The notes beneath the pieces were generated by a model. That model ran no database searches. It was not told the origin of the DNA and saw only the letters and a list, made by a program, of their open reading frames with translations. From Chrysoperla carnea (lineage: Eukaryota; Arthropoda; Insecta; Neuroptera; Chrysopidae), in assembly GCF_905475395.1 (NCBI RefSeq), contig NC_058338.1, positions 3,163,001 through 3,227,000 of the forward strand: a stretch of 64,000 nt of DNA. Reading direction: 5' to 3'. This document shows, in pieces, positions 1 to 12,658 of the stretch. The translations under genes were made by a program, and so were the position numbers. Numbering within the stretch: position 1 is the stretch's first letter; each line of letters opens with the position of its first letter.

Positions 1-139
1 CATAGGCGTAACTTTTTAAGTGCTACTATAGTGCTTCCGAAATCTTTGAAAAATTTAAACTATAGCAAATAAAAAGCTCCTGAAAATATCTACTTTTATA
101 CGACGGACTGGTTATTAAATCCTGACAAACCTCTCGTTG

Positions 140-235
140 GAAAATCTTAATTAAAGAGAATTGAAAAGAAGCAATTGATTGAGTTAATTGTTGAAATAGC
201 ATGTATATAGACATTGTTGATTACGTATTTGTTAA
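140..235. repeat. Fragment of the 40.5-kb repeat family
   Basis: TCTTAATTAAAGAGAATTGA, TTGATTGAGTTAATTGTTGA and ATGTATATAGACATTGTTGA match the two ends of the 40540-40912 element with its middle missing. Confidence 0.6.
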
Positions 236-1892
236 AATCTAAAACTACCCTTAAAAAATTGGGGTTAGATACGCCCCTGAAGGGTCGACTTTTTTTTTCG
301 AAGTTTTTACAACTTAATAAACAACTGAAAATCGTGTTTATGGCCCTAATTTTTCGTTTCCACGCCTAAATTCACCTTATAAACTCCTAATTTTCGTCTA
401 ATCCAAATTCAATATTTTTAAGTAAGACTAGTCAATTTTATGGGCCTCTATTTTAATATGGCGCGCAACTTTTAAAACAATGCAAGTAAAATTAAAGAAT
501 TGAAAAGAAATTTTAAAGTAAATGGAAGATGAAATAACTTACCTAAACTGTCTTATCGTCTTTAAATGATATCGGACCTTCTTTGCTATCGTTTCATTGC
601 AGCATAGAATAATCCTTAAAATGATTTCCAAAAAAAATGTTTCACCCGAATGAGTTTCCTTCTTCCTTCTTGTAAACACAGATCACAATAGATACAAGAA
701 AGTTTTTTACCAACTTCGAAAAACTTTTTTTCGTCCTATATCTGCAATCTTGTGATTCCTTCATAAAATCCAAGGAAATTTTTGGATTCTAATTGATGTT
801 TCAAATTCTATTTGAGGTGGAGTTCTAAATATACATATTCTTAAAAACCACGACTGCGAAAAAAAAAATTTTGTTTAAGATGGTAACAATTTTATGGAGA
901 GTATATTTAATGAAATTCTACAAGGTTGTGAAGCTGCAGAGAACACATCGCAAAGAAAATTGAAGTCTATAGAAAAATAAGTTTTATTATTAGTACACAT
1001 ACATATACAACAATACCAAGCTATTATAAATCGATTTTTTTAACAGGATCAAATTTAAATAACACCTTTTTCCAAACACGTTTTTAGTAATATTTACAGA
1101 ACCATTTTAAAAACGTAATAAATTTGAAACATTACATTAAATATCGCAGCGAAAGACAATTACCGAATTAAAGACGAAAAATACGTATTTATTAAAATTT
1201 TTAAAAGTGTCATTTCTTGGAGACACTGTACAATGCAATGAAATCCCTACGATATTTTTTTTAATTTCATGTTTCTAAATTTTAGAGAGCGCATAATTTT
1301 TTCACAGTTTCATGTATCAATTTTAACTAATAGTGGATAATAATATACCTCGGAGTTTAAAAACGATAGTATTCATCAAATTAATTGAAAGAAATTGCAA
1401 TTTAACCCACAAAATCGCAATAGCTACGTAGTATAGGGTCCTAGAAAAATTAATTTTCAAATTTCACTATCGAAAATAAACTTAGCTTGGTCATAAAATA
1501 AATACCTATTTTGATTGATTGAAGGGAACGTCAAAGCCTCCTTGTAGCCTACCGAAGCCTTTATGATCCTCCTTTCGGATGGAACGTGACATTACAGCCA
1601 TAGTTCATAAAATAAAAATACCCAATGTTTAAAATTAAACATCCATATACCGCAAGTTATCCTGCAAATTATTTTCTTTGCATAAAAAAAAAGATATCAA
1701 GAAAATTACGTAGCTTAACATCATTTCCACCTTTCCCCCGACGTTGCTCAACGTAGCTTTTGAACTAATCATTTCCAACTCTTGAACGGATCACATGGTT
1801 TTTCAGTTTATTTTGAATTTGAATGTATGTTTCTTGGGCGAATTTTATAGCCTAAAATCTCAATGGTAAGACGAATTTAGATAAATGAGATG
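236..1892. other. A+T-rich intergenic, nothing recognised
   Basis: No coding exon or repeat of a known kind was seen on either strand. Poly-T tracts occur around 285-300 and 860. Confidence 0.5.
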
Positions 1893-2230
1893 CATTGACT
1901 TTCATTGACTTTAGAGTATACATAGACTAAGCATTGCCTATCTTTCGTGGAAACATCTGAGGTAATTGCTTAGGTCACCTAGGGATATTTATCAAAATTA
2001 TACATTTATCAAAAAAAGCATACATTGAATTTTCATATCACAAAATGTTTTACATAAAATATCATGATTTCACCGAACTTTCTAGCTTTTGACTTAAAAT
2101 AAATACCTATCACATATCACTTTACATTTTTTCTTACGAATCTACAAGGGATTTGACCTAAGCAATTACCTCAGATGTTGGAACGCTTAAAATCGTTTGA
2201 CATTCAGTTTATGCAACTCGAACGTCAATG
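1893..2230. mobile_element. ~340-bp MITE with ~80-bp inverted arms
   Basis: ACATCTGAGGTAATTGCTTA near 1950 is inverted at 2162-2190, and outer arms CATTGACTTTAGAGT and ACTCGAACGTCAATG also pair. A solo arm of the same family lies at 19367-19450. Confidence 0.75.
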
Positions 2231-3412
2231 ATGAGATGTCAATTGCCTATAATAAATTTAAATGGATTGTAATTTAGGAAACAATTACCCATATTCGACA
2301 TTAAAGAATCAATTTTATTTGAAATATTTTATAAAAAAGGTGTTCTCATAGATTTTATCCTGATAGTTTTAAAACTTATTTAAGTGTATAGTTTTTTTTT
2401 TGTTGTTATTTCTAAACTTATACAAATATTTATTAATAATTAATTAATAATATATTTATACTAATATAAATAAAATTGTTTTTTTTCTTTTTTTGTTGTT
2501 TTTCAATAATTTTACAAAGGTATTTGCGCCAATAAATTAATAATTTCACTAATTATATATATAATATTAACTATGCAATTAATTAATAATTATGTACAAG
2601 AATTGGTTGTTTTTTATAAAATAGATTATATACAAATAATTATTTGAAAGCGGCACAAATAACATATAAATAATAATTATTGATTATTACCATTAACCAC
2701 ACATTTATACTTCTGCTACCATAATGAATGAAATTCGTTTGATTTTTAAATTTAATCAAGAATATATTTTTATACAGTTCGAATTTTTTTAAATATTGTC
2801 GAATATTTCATTGTCAAAATATCTGAGTCATTTTACACGAAAAATCATTCAAGCTTCGAACGAAACGTAAAAACTTTAAAGTTACAATTTAGATACCAGC
2901 GTACACGGAAATTCTTTGCTGTGACGTCATTTATTCTAATATTATACTCTTAGGTTTTGCCTCTCGCATTCTTTCTCTTAAAAAACTATTTCATATTCAG
3001 CTGCGCACATCTAAATGATGGCCTGAAGTTTCTTGCGAAATAGGAAGCGTATCATATACCTTCACATTTCTTGAGATAAGCCATGTTCGTATGAGTTAGT
3101 TACCTCGAAAGACACTCACTAGATAGCCAAGTATTTCTGGTTACGACAGACCGTAGACGTACACGATTTCTACAAAAAGCTTGGCAAGTTCGCGACCGGT
3201 TGCCCACTACGTATAGATTTAATATCAATTTTGATATTTTTGAATTTGACTCTTATTTATTTTAACAATGAACTATTCACTGAAAACAATATAATTAACT
3301 ATTTAAACAAAAAAAGTATTAAACTCAAGTTGTATAGGAACTTGGTTGATAAATATAATTAACATATTTATTTATAAATAATAACATTGAATATTTTGAA
3401 ATAAACATTATA
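2231..3412. other. A+T-rich intergenic, nothing recognised
   Basis: 2330-2700 is extremely A+T-rich with AATTAATAATTA motifs. 2890-3220 is less so, but I see no convincing frame or repeat partner. Confidence 0.5.
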
Positions 3413-3703
3413 GTCCAGTAATCTTGTCCCCTGAAAGTACGGGGTTACTTTGCGTCAAATCCGTTCAAATCCGCGTCAAATCAGAGGAAAATATTGATAG
3501 GCTCATCATCACTACAGCTGTAACAAATATGGAAGAGGCAAAGAATCAGATGTCCGGAGATGTCAGATGTTTTTGACAAAGTTGCGTTCGGTACTCAAGG
3601 TCACAAACTTGGATTATTCATTGGGCCAACATCATAAACAAGTCTGTAAAAAATCAGAACTACTGGATTTGACGCAAGCTCTGATGCATAAAGTTACTGG
3701 ATT
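3413..3703. mobile_element. ~290-bp MITE with CCAGTAA ends
   Basis: CCAGTAATCTTG at the left and AAAGTTACTGG at the right are inverted. An inner pair, TTTGCGTCAAATCCG and GGATTTGACGC, supports the symmetry. ATTATA at both flanks may be a target-site duplication. Confidence 0.65.
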
Positions 3704-4436
3704 ATAAACGTTACAGGTTCTTTTTAATTTGAATAATAATTCAATAATACTCAGAGATGTAACCAGGCATCACAATCAGCTCATTGATTCCCATAACTTC
3801 ATTTCTTACGAACTCGAAACCGTTAAGATAATAGATCTGGATGCATCTCTGATAATACTTATCAATTATTGATCGAAACTAAATTCGAATGTTGAATTAT
3901 GAACATTAGTTTTTGTTTCAAAATATAAGACAACTCATTATTTGTCGTATACCTCAAGTGACCTTATTCTAACGATCGAATTCGGGTGTCTAGATTCGAG
4001 GTACCCAACAAGCGTATTGATGTTAATACTTTTCAACATCGATGTTAAAAAGAAAACAGTCATACTATGAAAATATCAATGATGATGAGAGAATCAGTCA
4101 TCTAAATCAAGAATAGATACAGATAGATAGATGGGATCGAATTGGAAATTTCATATTAGAATTGAATTGGACTTTTTTTATCAGGGATTCAAAAGACATT
4201 TACGATCGATTCTTCCAAATTTTCTGTATCCAGTCCTGTTTATTATGATTACAAATGAACAATTACACATTTTAAAATTAATATTAACTTAAAATTATAA
4301 TATTTTAAACTTTGGTTTCTTTCTATTAAATATTAAATGAAATCATAATAATTGTGGTCAATGAACGTTATAATATTTAACATCGATATTAGTAGCTTTA
4401 CTTCCCTTGCCCACATTTATTGTATGTTAAAATTGC

Positions 4437-4546
4437 CATAGGCGTCGCTAAAAAATACAAGTCAGTACAAAAATTGTCCCTGATTATCGGTGGCTTTTTA
4501 GTAGCCTCTATGTCCCCTAAATATTTTCATTCTAGCGACGCCTATG
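4437..4546. mobile_element. 110-bp MITE with perfect 14-bp ends
   Basis: CATAGGCGTCGCTA (4437-4450) and TAGCGACGCCTATG (4533-4546) are perfect inverted repeats. Very small and non-coding. Confidence 0.75.
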
Positions 4547-5393
4547 CTAATAACACTGTCAAATAGGTAAAATATTGAAAGTTTTGGCTAAAACTACATT
4601 TAATCATACAAAAGAGATGTTAAATTTCAAGCAAGATCGAAACTTCTACTTTCGATGGAATAATAATCTTACTTTTGACAGTTTTTTTGAACATAACCTG
4701 TCTGTAATTCCTGCTAATTAACTACTAAATATGTTTTGCTATTTGAAGTGTCAATACATGATAGTTTACTAAATACATTGAAACAAACTCTTTAAAAGTC
4801 AACAAAGATCAATAATTTACGCTTTGTCCCAGCGTACATTTGTACGCCTTGAAACAAGGTTTTATACAAAATCATTGACAATGCGTTATCATAATCATTG
4901 CAATTAATCATTTTTGTCTTTTTTATACTGATTTTGAAATATTTGGAAAAATAACTTAATAAATTTTGATCTCGACCCATCTTTCGAGCTAAATATGGAC
5001 ACCACTTAACAACAATTCTATTCTAACCTGATAATTCACGTTTACTTCGATAACCCACAATCATCAGTACAAGACTGCAAATCGTTGGTAAATGGAATCT
5101 GGTTGAATCAATTTAAAAAGACTAAAAACTGTCGTTTTTGTGAGCAGTAAAACAAATCGGGATACGTTTTTTTTTTGGATTCGATTCGTGAGGGCATCTA
5201 CAAACTTTGTAAACCAAAGTGATGAGGGAAAAATGAAAAACTGGAAACTCAACATCGACGGAAATGAGTCTAATTTTGTTACTTGAGTGTTTTTGGGGTC
5301 GCTGAACTCGAATATCACAAAAAAAATGCCCTGCAATGTATCTAGTGCCCAGCGGGTAGTATACACTGCGTCTCTTGGAGTTTTACGAGATTT

Positions 5394-5535
5394 CAATCAA
5401 TTGAAAGTCATTTAGACATCCTGATTCGCAGTACAAGTACGCAACGTCCGTAGTACAAGTAGGCGCCTTAAATTCAACCACAAGCGCTGATAGCTCGGCA
5501 TAGAAAGTATTATGTGCTTATATACGTTCTTGAAC
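5394..5535 (+). repeat. Direct repeat copy 1 (pairs with 6359-6511)
   Basis: Starts CAATCAATTGAAAGTCATTT and ends GTGCTTATATACGTTCTTG. It is near-identical to 6359-6511 but lacks part of the hairpin arm and has no left partner arm, so it is a partial copy of the foldback element. Confidence 0.85.
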
Positions 5536-6266
5536 ATATGTAACATATTTCGTCCCTAGGCATCCACCTTACGTCCATTCTGGGCACCAAGTACCTCTCT
5601 GGGGCCATTTTTGTATTGATATTCGTATTCATCGGCTGACAAAATTAGAAAAATTTCACTTGATATTTAGTTTCTTTTTTTCCTTTCTCCCTCATCAACG
5701 CTAAACAACATCTTTTCCGGAATCAAACTTCTTTTGACAAGCACTACATCTTTTGCGCTCTATTGGAGTCAAATCCCCCCCCCCTCCGCTTGGATAGCGT
5801 AGAATAGGTTAGCAATTGAGATTGATTTCTGAAATGACTTAAAAAAAAAAAAAAACCATCCCACGATGAATATTGCTTACGAAATGATAATTATGATGTT
5901 TTTTAGAGACTATCAGTATAAATTTTGTTTTATAATTAATATATTCTAAAATAAATTAATTTTCACAGTTAAAAGTTTCATATACACCATTATTTACAAA
6001 AAGATGATACAAAATTTTATTTTAAACGAATTCTGTTCAAAAATATATCTATCGTGTAAGACGTCGAAAACTTTTTATTGGAAATGATAATGTCATTTTA
6101 TTTTCTTTGATTTAAAAAAAATAGACAATTAAAATAGTAATTATTTTTTCTTAATCACCGAATCAATCACAATATTTATAAAAATAATATGACAATTATT
6201 ATTCATTTTAAATTAGTTCTTATTACATGAACTTAAAACTAGAGTGGAGAGGGTAGCACGAAAAAA

Positions 6267-6443
6267 GGCACCTATCTGGGCGAGGTCTAGTCCTCTCGGT
6301 CGTTGCGTACTTTGTACTGCGCATCAGAATGTCTTTCGTTTTCAATTTTATATATTTTCAATCAATTGAAAGTCATTTAGACAGCCTGATGCGCAGTACA
6401 AGTACGCAACGTCCGATGACTAGACCCCGCCCAGATAGGTGCC
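6267..6443. repeat. Long hairpin, ~80-bp arms
   Basis: GGCACCTATCTGGGCGAGG at the left pairs with CCCGCCCAGATAGGTGCC at the right. TTGCGTACTTTGTACTGCGC pairs with GCGCAGTACAAGTACGCAA. The loop is short and A+T-rich. The right arm is also part of the 150-bp direct repeat at 6359-6511. Confidence 0.85.
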
Positions 6444-6511
6444 TTAAGTTCAACCACAAACGCGGATAGCTCGGCATAGAAAGTGTTATGTGCTTATATA
6501 CGTTCTTGAAC
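6359..6511 (+). repeat. Direct repeat copy 2
   Basis: Same start and end motifs as 5394-5535, about 965 bp downstream. Contains the complete right arm of the hairpin at 6267-6443. Confidence 0.85.
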
Positions 6512-7029
6512 TGTCTGTTTAAACTCATGTGCACGTATGTTGTTTTAAAGTTTTATTCGAGCAACGTTTTCTAAGAATCGAATAGCATTACTTAACCATC
6601 GGTGTAAGATGAAAAAATGAAAACTCGCGCCTTACTCGCACTACTAACATGACAGCCATTTTTTAACATGGAGTTCGATCTCCTTCTCAAGTCTCCATGA
6701 CTTTTTCTATCAACTGAATAATTAAATGAAGTAATGATTATATTTTTTTATAGTTTTCATTAGTATTAATAGCGCTTTCGACAATCGCCTTGATATGTAC
6801 TTTGGAGCGGACTATAACAATCCAGCTCATGGTTTGTACGAGCCATGAGAAATACAAGGACTTTTACTTTATATCGTATCCGGAAGCATCAAGACGAAAG
6901 ACATAAGCGGTAATTATGGTGTAAATACTAAATATAAACGTATTGAGTATCGGAGTATCCAAGACGAATATATTTCTCAAGCTTTTTGTGTCCTTGTATA
7001 TTATTAGTCTAATCATTTAGGGTTTCACC

Positions 7030-7500
7030 TCGGAATCTGACGGAATTAGGCTGAATATTTCTACAAACCTTTATTTGAATACTTAAAATATTCGTGCGTT
7101 CTTAGATATTCAAGGTCAAAGGTTGCAAAATCTATTTTTTTGAGAATATTTCGTTTTCTCTGGTGGTCACCATATTTGGTCTGGTGGTCACTACGTTTGG
7201 TCTCATATATACAGACTGATAAACACATTCCCACTCCTTTGCGTTGCTCAGTCGGGTAAAAAAAGGTTTTAGACGTAATTTGTAGAGAATTTTATCCTCT
7301 ACAACTTTTATAATAAATGTAAATACGATTGAAGGAAAAGGAAACGATATATTTAAAAAAAAAAAACTGGATTTTTGCGACCCATGGCCTTGAATATCTA
7401 AAGACGCTGACACGTGACCATATGTGACTTTTGACACATATATTTGTACCATCAAAATAAAAGTTAGATTCAGATAATTCCGTTAGATTGCGACCCCCCT
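7030..7500. repeat. Dispersed repeat, family shared with 56330-56580
   Basis: TTGTAGAGAATTTTATCCTC, TACGATTGAAGG, CTTGAATATCTAA, and TTCCGTTAGATT near the end also occur in the same order near 56.33-56.58 kb. A 107-codon minus frame here is probably accidental. Confidence 0.7.
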
Positions 7501-8754
7501 TTTTTTTTACTTATTTGGCTTAAACTACAGGATGTTTTAAATAAAAAATAAATCTTTTCTAAAAACGACAGAATTTTCTTGAGAGTAAAAAAAGTTTTCC
7601 TTTTAAATTTTATAAGCAGTCTTAAATACATATTAATGAACACTACTACATAAAATTTACTTAAACTTATTTTTGATTACTTAAGTGCAATTAAATTTTA
7701 TTTTTTTAATTGAATTCTGACGTTATACAAAATATTAAAAACTGAAAATTTGGTCAGCTCATCCTGTTTGATTTTTGTATGAAAATTTTTTATCACAAGT
7801 CTTGTAAAAATTTTAGCTAGCACATTGAAAAATACTAATTTATTAATTGTGCGCTATTTTTGGAAACAGTGACACGTAGATATCTATAAAAAAATTTTTA
7901 TCCTTATTTTAATTTTCTTTTTACATCAATTTCATAAAATTTTTCTGAATATATTTCACTGGTTTTAATAGGGAGTGATCAAAATTATTTCGTTAAAAAT
8001 ATCGATAGGCTACGATAACGTTACCCATGATTTTGAGGATATTGTGTTCAAAACTGGTGACACTGTTCAATGTAAAACAGAGCTAGCGCCAGAGATCCAT
8101 TAAAATATATGCATTATACATTACATAAATGATATAATAGTTGCTAAATTTTTGACGCGAGTACTATTTTCAATAAAAATTCCGTAACCCCACCGAACGC
8201 AACTTTCTCAAAAATCGAAAAAAACATGAAAATTTCGGATTGATCGTACCTTTTCAAGGTGCTTTAAAATAGACTAAATTTGCAACAATATGAGACTAGA
8301 ATTGTCCGTAGATACACTGTGTTTTCAATGACAGATGACATAAATAAAATGTGATAAAATGCGCTTTCGCAATAGTAATCACATGGATTGCGGTACTAAA
8401 GTCAGCCAGACTGAAGGGTTAATTTTTAACGAATGTATTTCGATTTCTCCCTGTTCTTAAATTATTGAACGTGAAAATTAATCCTATATATATATATCAT
8501 TATTAATTACACTTTCAAAAGCAATTATCTATTTTATTTAATACAATTTTAACAAACCCGTCTTTTTTTTTTATTTAAACTAAGGCTTATTTTATGCTAC
8601 GCTTGTTGCTACAACAATTTTTTAAGTAACGGAGTAAAATTATTATTAGCCCGATCATCTTATATAAATATTTTCGAAGATAATAAATGAGAACTCTAGG
8701 ATATTTCAAAATAAATTTTAATTTTGCCCCAATTTCCTAGATCAGTTTTTTGTA

Positions 8755-8880
8755 TTTTATAAATACGTATTTCGACTACCAAGTAATCATCATCAGTATG
8801 GATTAGCTAATCGTTATTACTCTTATTATGTATATTACTCGTTGCTAATTGGTGGCGGACTGCACGTGCAAGGAATTCTA
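8755..8880. repeat. Dispersed repeat shared with 21590-21690
   Basis: AATACGTATTTCGACTACCA, AGTAATCATCATCAGTA and TTGCTAATTGGTGGCGGA match the complement of 21590-21690 (TCCGCCACCAAATTAGCAAA, GATGATGACTACTTGGTGAA). Confidence 0.65.
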
Positions 8881-10390
8881 TTTAAAATTTCAAAAACAAA
8901 TCTCATCAAAGACGCTTCGTCGTTGAAGATCAAGATAGCGAATTATCGAAGCAACAATCGTAGTACAAATCAGCCATTTTGAAAAACAGTCGTTACATTG
9001 AAATACAAAAATTTATTAACTATTCCATTTACCGATATCTTAAATATTCCTACCTTTCAATATTAATGCAATTAGTTTCTAATTTTCGAAGTATTCACTT
9101 AAAACATGTTTACCTTTGGCTTTAGGCGAAAGCTTTTCTTTAAATAAAATCGGGGTATCGTTTATGAATAATCGTATCCGTACAAGTTCGTTTCGTTCAA
9201 GAATATCTCAATAGATGATGCTAAATGATAAACAAAATTTAAATTAAAATCCCATAGTTATCCGAAAACATACATTTTTCTTAATAAATATAAATGATGA
9301 AAAATGAAAATTTAAAACAAATAATGAAGATTTTGTAGCTTGATATTTTTTTAATAATTTTCGAATAAATAGCGAAGAAGCATAAAAAAATATACAATTA
9401 TTTTGAAAATTAAAAAACAAATTATGAAAAATAAAATTTTTTCTTGGAATGTAATGACATTTTTTATTCGTTCTGTATACAAGGTGTTTCTTTTAAATTT
9501 GACATATACGTGAAACTCGAAAAATAAGATTAATCGAGAAAAATATTTCAAACAAAAAATTAGTTAGTTTCAAAGGAACACATCTTACACGAGTATTAAA
9601 TTCGATCTACGTTTTCAGTTAATTAAAACTTCACTCTGTTTCATAGCCAAATGGCAAATATTAGACGAATGCCTTAAGTTAGAAAGTTGTTTTGTGTCCC
9701 GTTTTTGCTTGAGCTTATACCATTTGCGGAAAATATTTCGAACAAAAAATGTTACTTTTTAATCAATAACAACTTTCTAATTTAAAGTGTTAATCTATCA
9801 ATTGCCAGTTATTGAGTAGAGTAAGCTTTTCATTGAGCCTGAAAATCTAGGTCAACTTTAATGTCTGCCTATACAGACTTATAATCCCCGGTATAATTGT
9901 AGCAAAGTGAATTTTTTGTTTTTTGCAGATTTTTTAAAAGCTACGGTCATTCGCACATTGATTTGTAAGTTTTTCCTTTTATTCATTAAAAATACAAAAA
10001 AAATTTTGCTGTCGGTCAAAAATTTTCATTAAAATCCAATCGAATCGAGCAAGCCAGTTTAAATAGGCCTCACTACAGTTTGAGATTGATAATCGGTTAA
10101 AAAGTAATAAAACATTTGAATTTCGTGAATAGAAAATTTTGTTAAAATATAATCCAGAAACAAAAAAAAAATACATGAAATGAGATACATAAATGACGAT
10201 TTAAAAAAAAAATGGAATAACAGAATGATGTGGTAGCATTCAGAGCAACTAAGAGTTGGGTATGTAACAAATTTTGATGATCGATATTTATTTTATTGTG
10301 TTTTGGAGGGGGGGTTTCGTTATGGAAAATGAAATTTTTCAAACTTTCCTGTTAATTTGATTTTATTTTGAATCGATCCCATCTTTCTAG
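8881..10390. other. A+T-rich intergenic, nothing recognised
   Basis: Contains only short frames of 65-66 codons, as expected by chance at this base composition. Confidence 0.5.
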
Positions 10391-10496
10391 CATGTATAAA
10401 ACAGAAAATCGTTACTTTGGTGTGGTTTTTCTCGCGCTCTCTTAACAATTAACAGTCAAGCACTTAAAATTCAATTAGGCCAAAAATTTTTGCGGT

Positions 10497-10791
10497 ATGT
10501 TATTGAGCAAGCTTTATACTACAAATAAAAGTGCAATTAATACAAATTACATTGCCAACCGATCGTCCACGTCGCTTGAAATACGGCCAACAGTCGCTGG
10601 AATGGTTGACACTGAACCTACTCGAAAAGGTAATAAAACATTTTGTTGTATTCAAAAACTAATCCAAATAAATTGCACTAATCCAAAAATATCTCCCATA
10701 CAGAAATCGATTTTTCTGGCGCACCCATTACTATTTGTAAAATTGTGATAATTTGCAAACTTGGGATATGTATTCCCGATTTCATTTATCA
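10497..10791 (+). CDS. Weak candidate two-exon small gene
   Basis: A frame from the ATG at 10497 runs to a good donor (CGAAAAG|GTAATA, exon end near 10628). A short ~74-bp intron ends CCCATACAG, and the continuing frame (EIDFSGAPITICKIV) stops near 10791, for about 74 aa. TATAAA lies about 100 bp upstream at 10395. I recognise no family and there is no other support. It could equally be chance or a lone fragment of something else. Confidence 0.2.
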
Positions 10792-11589
10792 GTGACGTCA
10801 TTTGAGTGTTTCAACTCAAATGTATCTCTAAAGTCTCAGTTACTCTAAATGTATCCATTGTTAGATTTGTAAAACGAGATTTTCAACATAATATAAGGAA
10901 GATAATGTACAATGGGAAAAAAATGAAAAAAAATAGTAAAAACTAAAATAAAAATTTAGTGAGATCCATCCATATCATAAATAACAACTAAAAAATTAAA
11001 AAATAATTGTATACCCTAAATTAAAATAAATTATGATTATGTAAAAAAAAGGTACCAACCAATTGAATTATTTTAAATGTTTACAATTCCAACTACTAAA
11101 TACTTTGAAAAATTCCTAACTAATGCGAAAATAAGTGGAAATCGAGACGATAAATATAATAATATAAAAATAATAAGCGTTAAAATAAATTATTAATACG
11201 TTTTTCACATCACTTAAGTGTAAATTATACATTTTAAAAAGTTCCCCTACAAGATATTTTCAGTACCGTCTTCTTTTCCGTTAAGAAATTTCGTTTTCTT
11301 AAAGACGGCTCTGATTTCACTAAAAAAAATTCATGCATTTAAAAAAAATAATTGTTTTTATCAATTCTTAGACCTTTCAAAATTTATATAAAGGTAATCT
11401 CAGATGCTATTCTTTTAAAAAAAATTAAAAAAGAAACATCATTTTAAAAACTATCTAATTTTTAATAAAATTCACGCGTTTCAAAAAACTTTTAATATTG
11501 TTTAAAAAAAAACTTCTCTTGTTTTTATCCGTACGGGTAAAAACATGAACATCTGTGGGTACCTTTATAATTTAAAGATTAGTCGATGT

Positions 11590-12375
11590 AATAGGGAATA
11601 TTCATGTATTTTTTTTATATTTTTAATTCATTGTTTACACCGTTATAACAAAATAAAAAATATAAATACTGCTTAAAAATGTTGTAATTAAGTATCAAAA
11701 AGTAGTATTTAAAATATATCATAATTTTGAGATATTTAAATGCAGTTTTTTGGCGCTCTCTGTTGATGACGTATAAGTACGTGATATGTCAATTGGTGAT
11801 ATTTCAATGTATTTTGTTCAAATATTTTTCTTTCGTAACTTTAATGACTGGATATTTCAACTAAACCATTATTTTAGTAATTAATATCTTTTTAATTACT
11901 TAAAATTAATTAATAAAAGTACAAATACAGTGAGGGCATTTAAAAATTTATAAAACGGAAATTCAAATTTGTATACGGACGTGACATCATCGTACGGGCT
12001 TGTCAAATTTGTTGACATACTGTATGATATTAATTATTTACATTTTATATGGTATTTCATTAAATTATATTATTCTACGGCTTTTTATTAGAAAACTTAA
12101 TAATAACGAGTGTAAATTCTGTGTTGTAAATTCATTTTTTTAAAGTATAAATTGTACATTGAACTGTCACCAATTGACAGATCACGTACTTATACGTCAT
12201 CAACAGAGAGCACCAAAAAACTGCGTTTAAATATCTCAAAACTATAATGTATTTTAAATATTTGTTTACACTTAAATACAGTATTTTTAAACAGTATTTA
12301 TATTTTGTACTTTGTTATAACGGTGTAAACAATGAATTAAAAATATTAAAAAAAAATACATGAATATTCCCTATT
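11590..12375. mobile_element. 786-bp element with ~220-bp inverted arms
   Basis: The left end AATAGGGAATATTCATGTA and right end TACATGAATATTCCCTATT are inverted. The arms continue through AATTCATTGTTTACACCG and end at CTCTGTTGATGACGTATAAG against CTTATACGTCATCAACAGAG. The central ~340 bp is unpaired and has no coding sequence. It lies just downstream of INO80D. Confidence 0.88.
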
Positions 12376-12658
12376 GATGATTTTGATACCACTCTCTCAA
12401 ATTTCCAATTGTTCTGAAGTCTCGTGTCAAATACTACGCCCGACCCTAGATAATCTTGTAAAAAAAAGTCAGTGATGTAAAAACAAGTTATAATTATTGC
12501 ATTTTTACCTTAAAATTTAATTAAAGCGACATTCTTTTCTTCACATTTTCAGTTAACTTCTTTCTCACAATCAATTCTTAAAAATTATACACTGATTCAA
12601 TTTTTTTTGTTTAGTTTTTTTTAGGTTAGTTTCAATAAATTAGTTTTAAAAAAAAACT

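Noticed and set aside
7132-7455. 107-codon minus-strand frame
   Set aside because: Lies wholly in a dispersed repeat shared with 56.3 kb; no protein family recognised.
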